NCBI RefSeq assembly: GCF_038051995.1
Contig: NZ_CP150290.1
Span: 4,702,001 to 4,766,000 of the forward strand
Direction: 5' to 3'
From: Paenibacillus sp. FSL H8-0537
Lineage (GTDB): Bacteria; Bacillota; Bacilli; Paenibacillales; Paenibacillaceae
DNA: 64,000 nt
Position 1 is the stretch's first letter, and each line of letters begins with the position of its first letter. The position numbers and the translations under genes were made by a program. Below, piece by piece: positions 63,435-64,000 of the stretch. The notes below the pieces were generated by a model that saw only the letters and a list, made by a program, of their open reading frames with translations, did no database searches and was not told the DNA's origin.

Positions 63435-63479
63435 TCGGTTTAGCACCGACCTTTCGTAAAACCGTGACAATTTCTTCTA

Positions 63480-64000
63480 TTATATAGTATTACGCCTCAT
63501 CAGCAAATAGATCATATAAGGTGCACCAATACATGCGGTAACTAGACCCGCCGGTATTTCATAGGGGGAAAATACCATTCTCCCTATCAAATCCGCAACG
63601 ATAACGATTAAACCGCCAAGTAAAGCCGTAACGGGAAGACGCTTTAGGCTGCGCGTACCAACCAATCGCACTGCCATGTGAGGGGCGATAAGGCCAACGA
63701 ACGCAATCGTACCCGCCATAGATACGGCCGATCCCGCTAAGGCGACGCTTATGAGGATAAACCAAAATCTCATCCGCTCCAGGCGCAAACCCAGCCCTTT
63801 GGCCGAATCATCGGCTAATTGAAACAGATCAAGCTGGCGCACACTTAACAGCACTAAGGGGAGCAGCACCACCGTCCACGGCAGCAAAGGCCAAAAATGC
63901 TCCCATGTCCGCCCATACAAGCTGCCCGCCATCCATACGGAGGCTTGGGAAACGCGAAATATATTGCCAAGTGTCAGCAAATAGGTGATACATGCTGCTG
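63480..64000 (-). CDS. FecCD-type ferric-siderophore ABC permease, cut by window end
   Basis: The C-terminal 172 residues of an iron-siderophore permease; the N-terminus lies beyond the window. The BtuC/FecCD signature is clear: SAVSMAGTIAFVGLIAPHMAVRLVGT, then LLGGLIVIVADLIGRMVFSPYEIPAGLVTACIGAPYMIYLLMRR. About four membrane segments are covered. It imports a ferric chelate with a partner permease and ATPase that must be encoded upstream. The gene end is 9 nt from the first possible start of the AraC chimera. Confidence 0.92.
   Translation of the reverse strand, partial: AACITYLLTLGNIFRVSQASVWMAGSLYGRTWEHFWPLLPWTVVLLPLVLLSVRQLDLFQLADDSAKGLGLRLERMRFWFILISVALAGSAVSMAGTIAFVGLIAPHMAVRLVGTRSLKRLPVTALLGGLIVIVADLIGRMVFSPYEIPAGLVTACIGAPYMIYLLMRRNTI

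Overview
The window looks like chromosome of a Paenibacillus-type Firmicute. Gram-positive ribosome-binding sites of the AGGAGG type are common. There is an SLH-anchored giant surface protein, an LplABC-type sugar importer with a YesN-like AraC sensor, two AraC regulators fused to siderophore-binding domains, a BirA box, a CcpA cre site and a GlnR/TnrA-like box. The core genes look moderately GC-balanced. Three blocks are visibly AT-richer and look acquired: 5.4-9.45 kb, 31-33 kb and 51.8-56.6 kb.

Layout. 0.2-5.1 kb: UbiD-type decarboxylase, spermidine-synthase-like methyltransferase-fold protein, bioB with a BirA operator, and an ArsR/SRPBCC pair. 5.4-9.45 kb: a small hydrophobic peptide gene divergent from a five- to six-gene membrane/LytTR/BcrAB-type ABC cluster, which resembles a bacteriocin production/immunity locus. 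9.5-11.9 kb: glpP-glpK with promoter, leader terminator and cre site. 11.9-17.4 kb: an unknown protein, then an ECF sigma factor heading an ABC-2 exporter operon. 17.7-21.5 kb: secreted metzincin-like protease with a discoidin domain, an alpha/beta hydrolase and a sugar-dehydrogenase-like lipoprotein. 21.6-30.6 kb: a carbohydrate uptake operon (AraC sensor, binding protein, two permeases, MFS, unknown 563-residue protein).

31-40.6 kb: a Maf/DUF115-like putative glycosyltransferase and a 2578-residue surface protein with 19 Ig-like repeats and three SLH motifs. 40.6-42.2 kb: an IS1182-like element flanked by a 30-bp duplication of a terminator hairpin; its transposase is split at a canonical A-AAA-AAG slippery heptamer. 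42.2-47.7 kb: urease operon ureA-ureBC(fused)-ureF-ureG-ureD-nickel permease, without ureE. 47.9-49.9 kb: divergent TetR/MFS pair with a palindromic operator. 50.4-51.4 kb: leucine dehydrogenase.

51.8-56.6 kb is the most interesting part. It is a tightly coupled three-gene operon encoding an HsdM-like adenine-methyltransferase homologue whose NPPF motif is lost, an SMC/ABC-like ATPase and an HNH nuclease. It reads as a candidate anti-phage system related in parts to Septu (ATPase plus HNH) but with a probably dead methyltransferase as third component. 56.7-64 kb: a DoxX-like protein and an iron/metallophore block (two AraC-binding-protein chimeras, a Fur-box-controlled NikA-like lipoprotein with an MFS exporter, and a FecCD permease cut by the window end).

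No rRNA, tRNA or CRISPR array was recognised. All calls are from reading the sequence; no database search was run.
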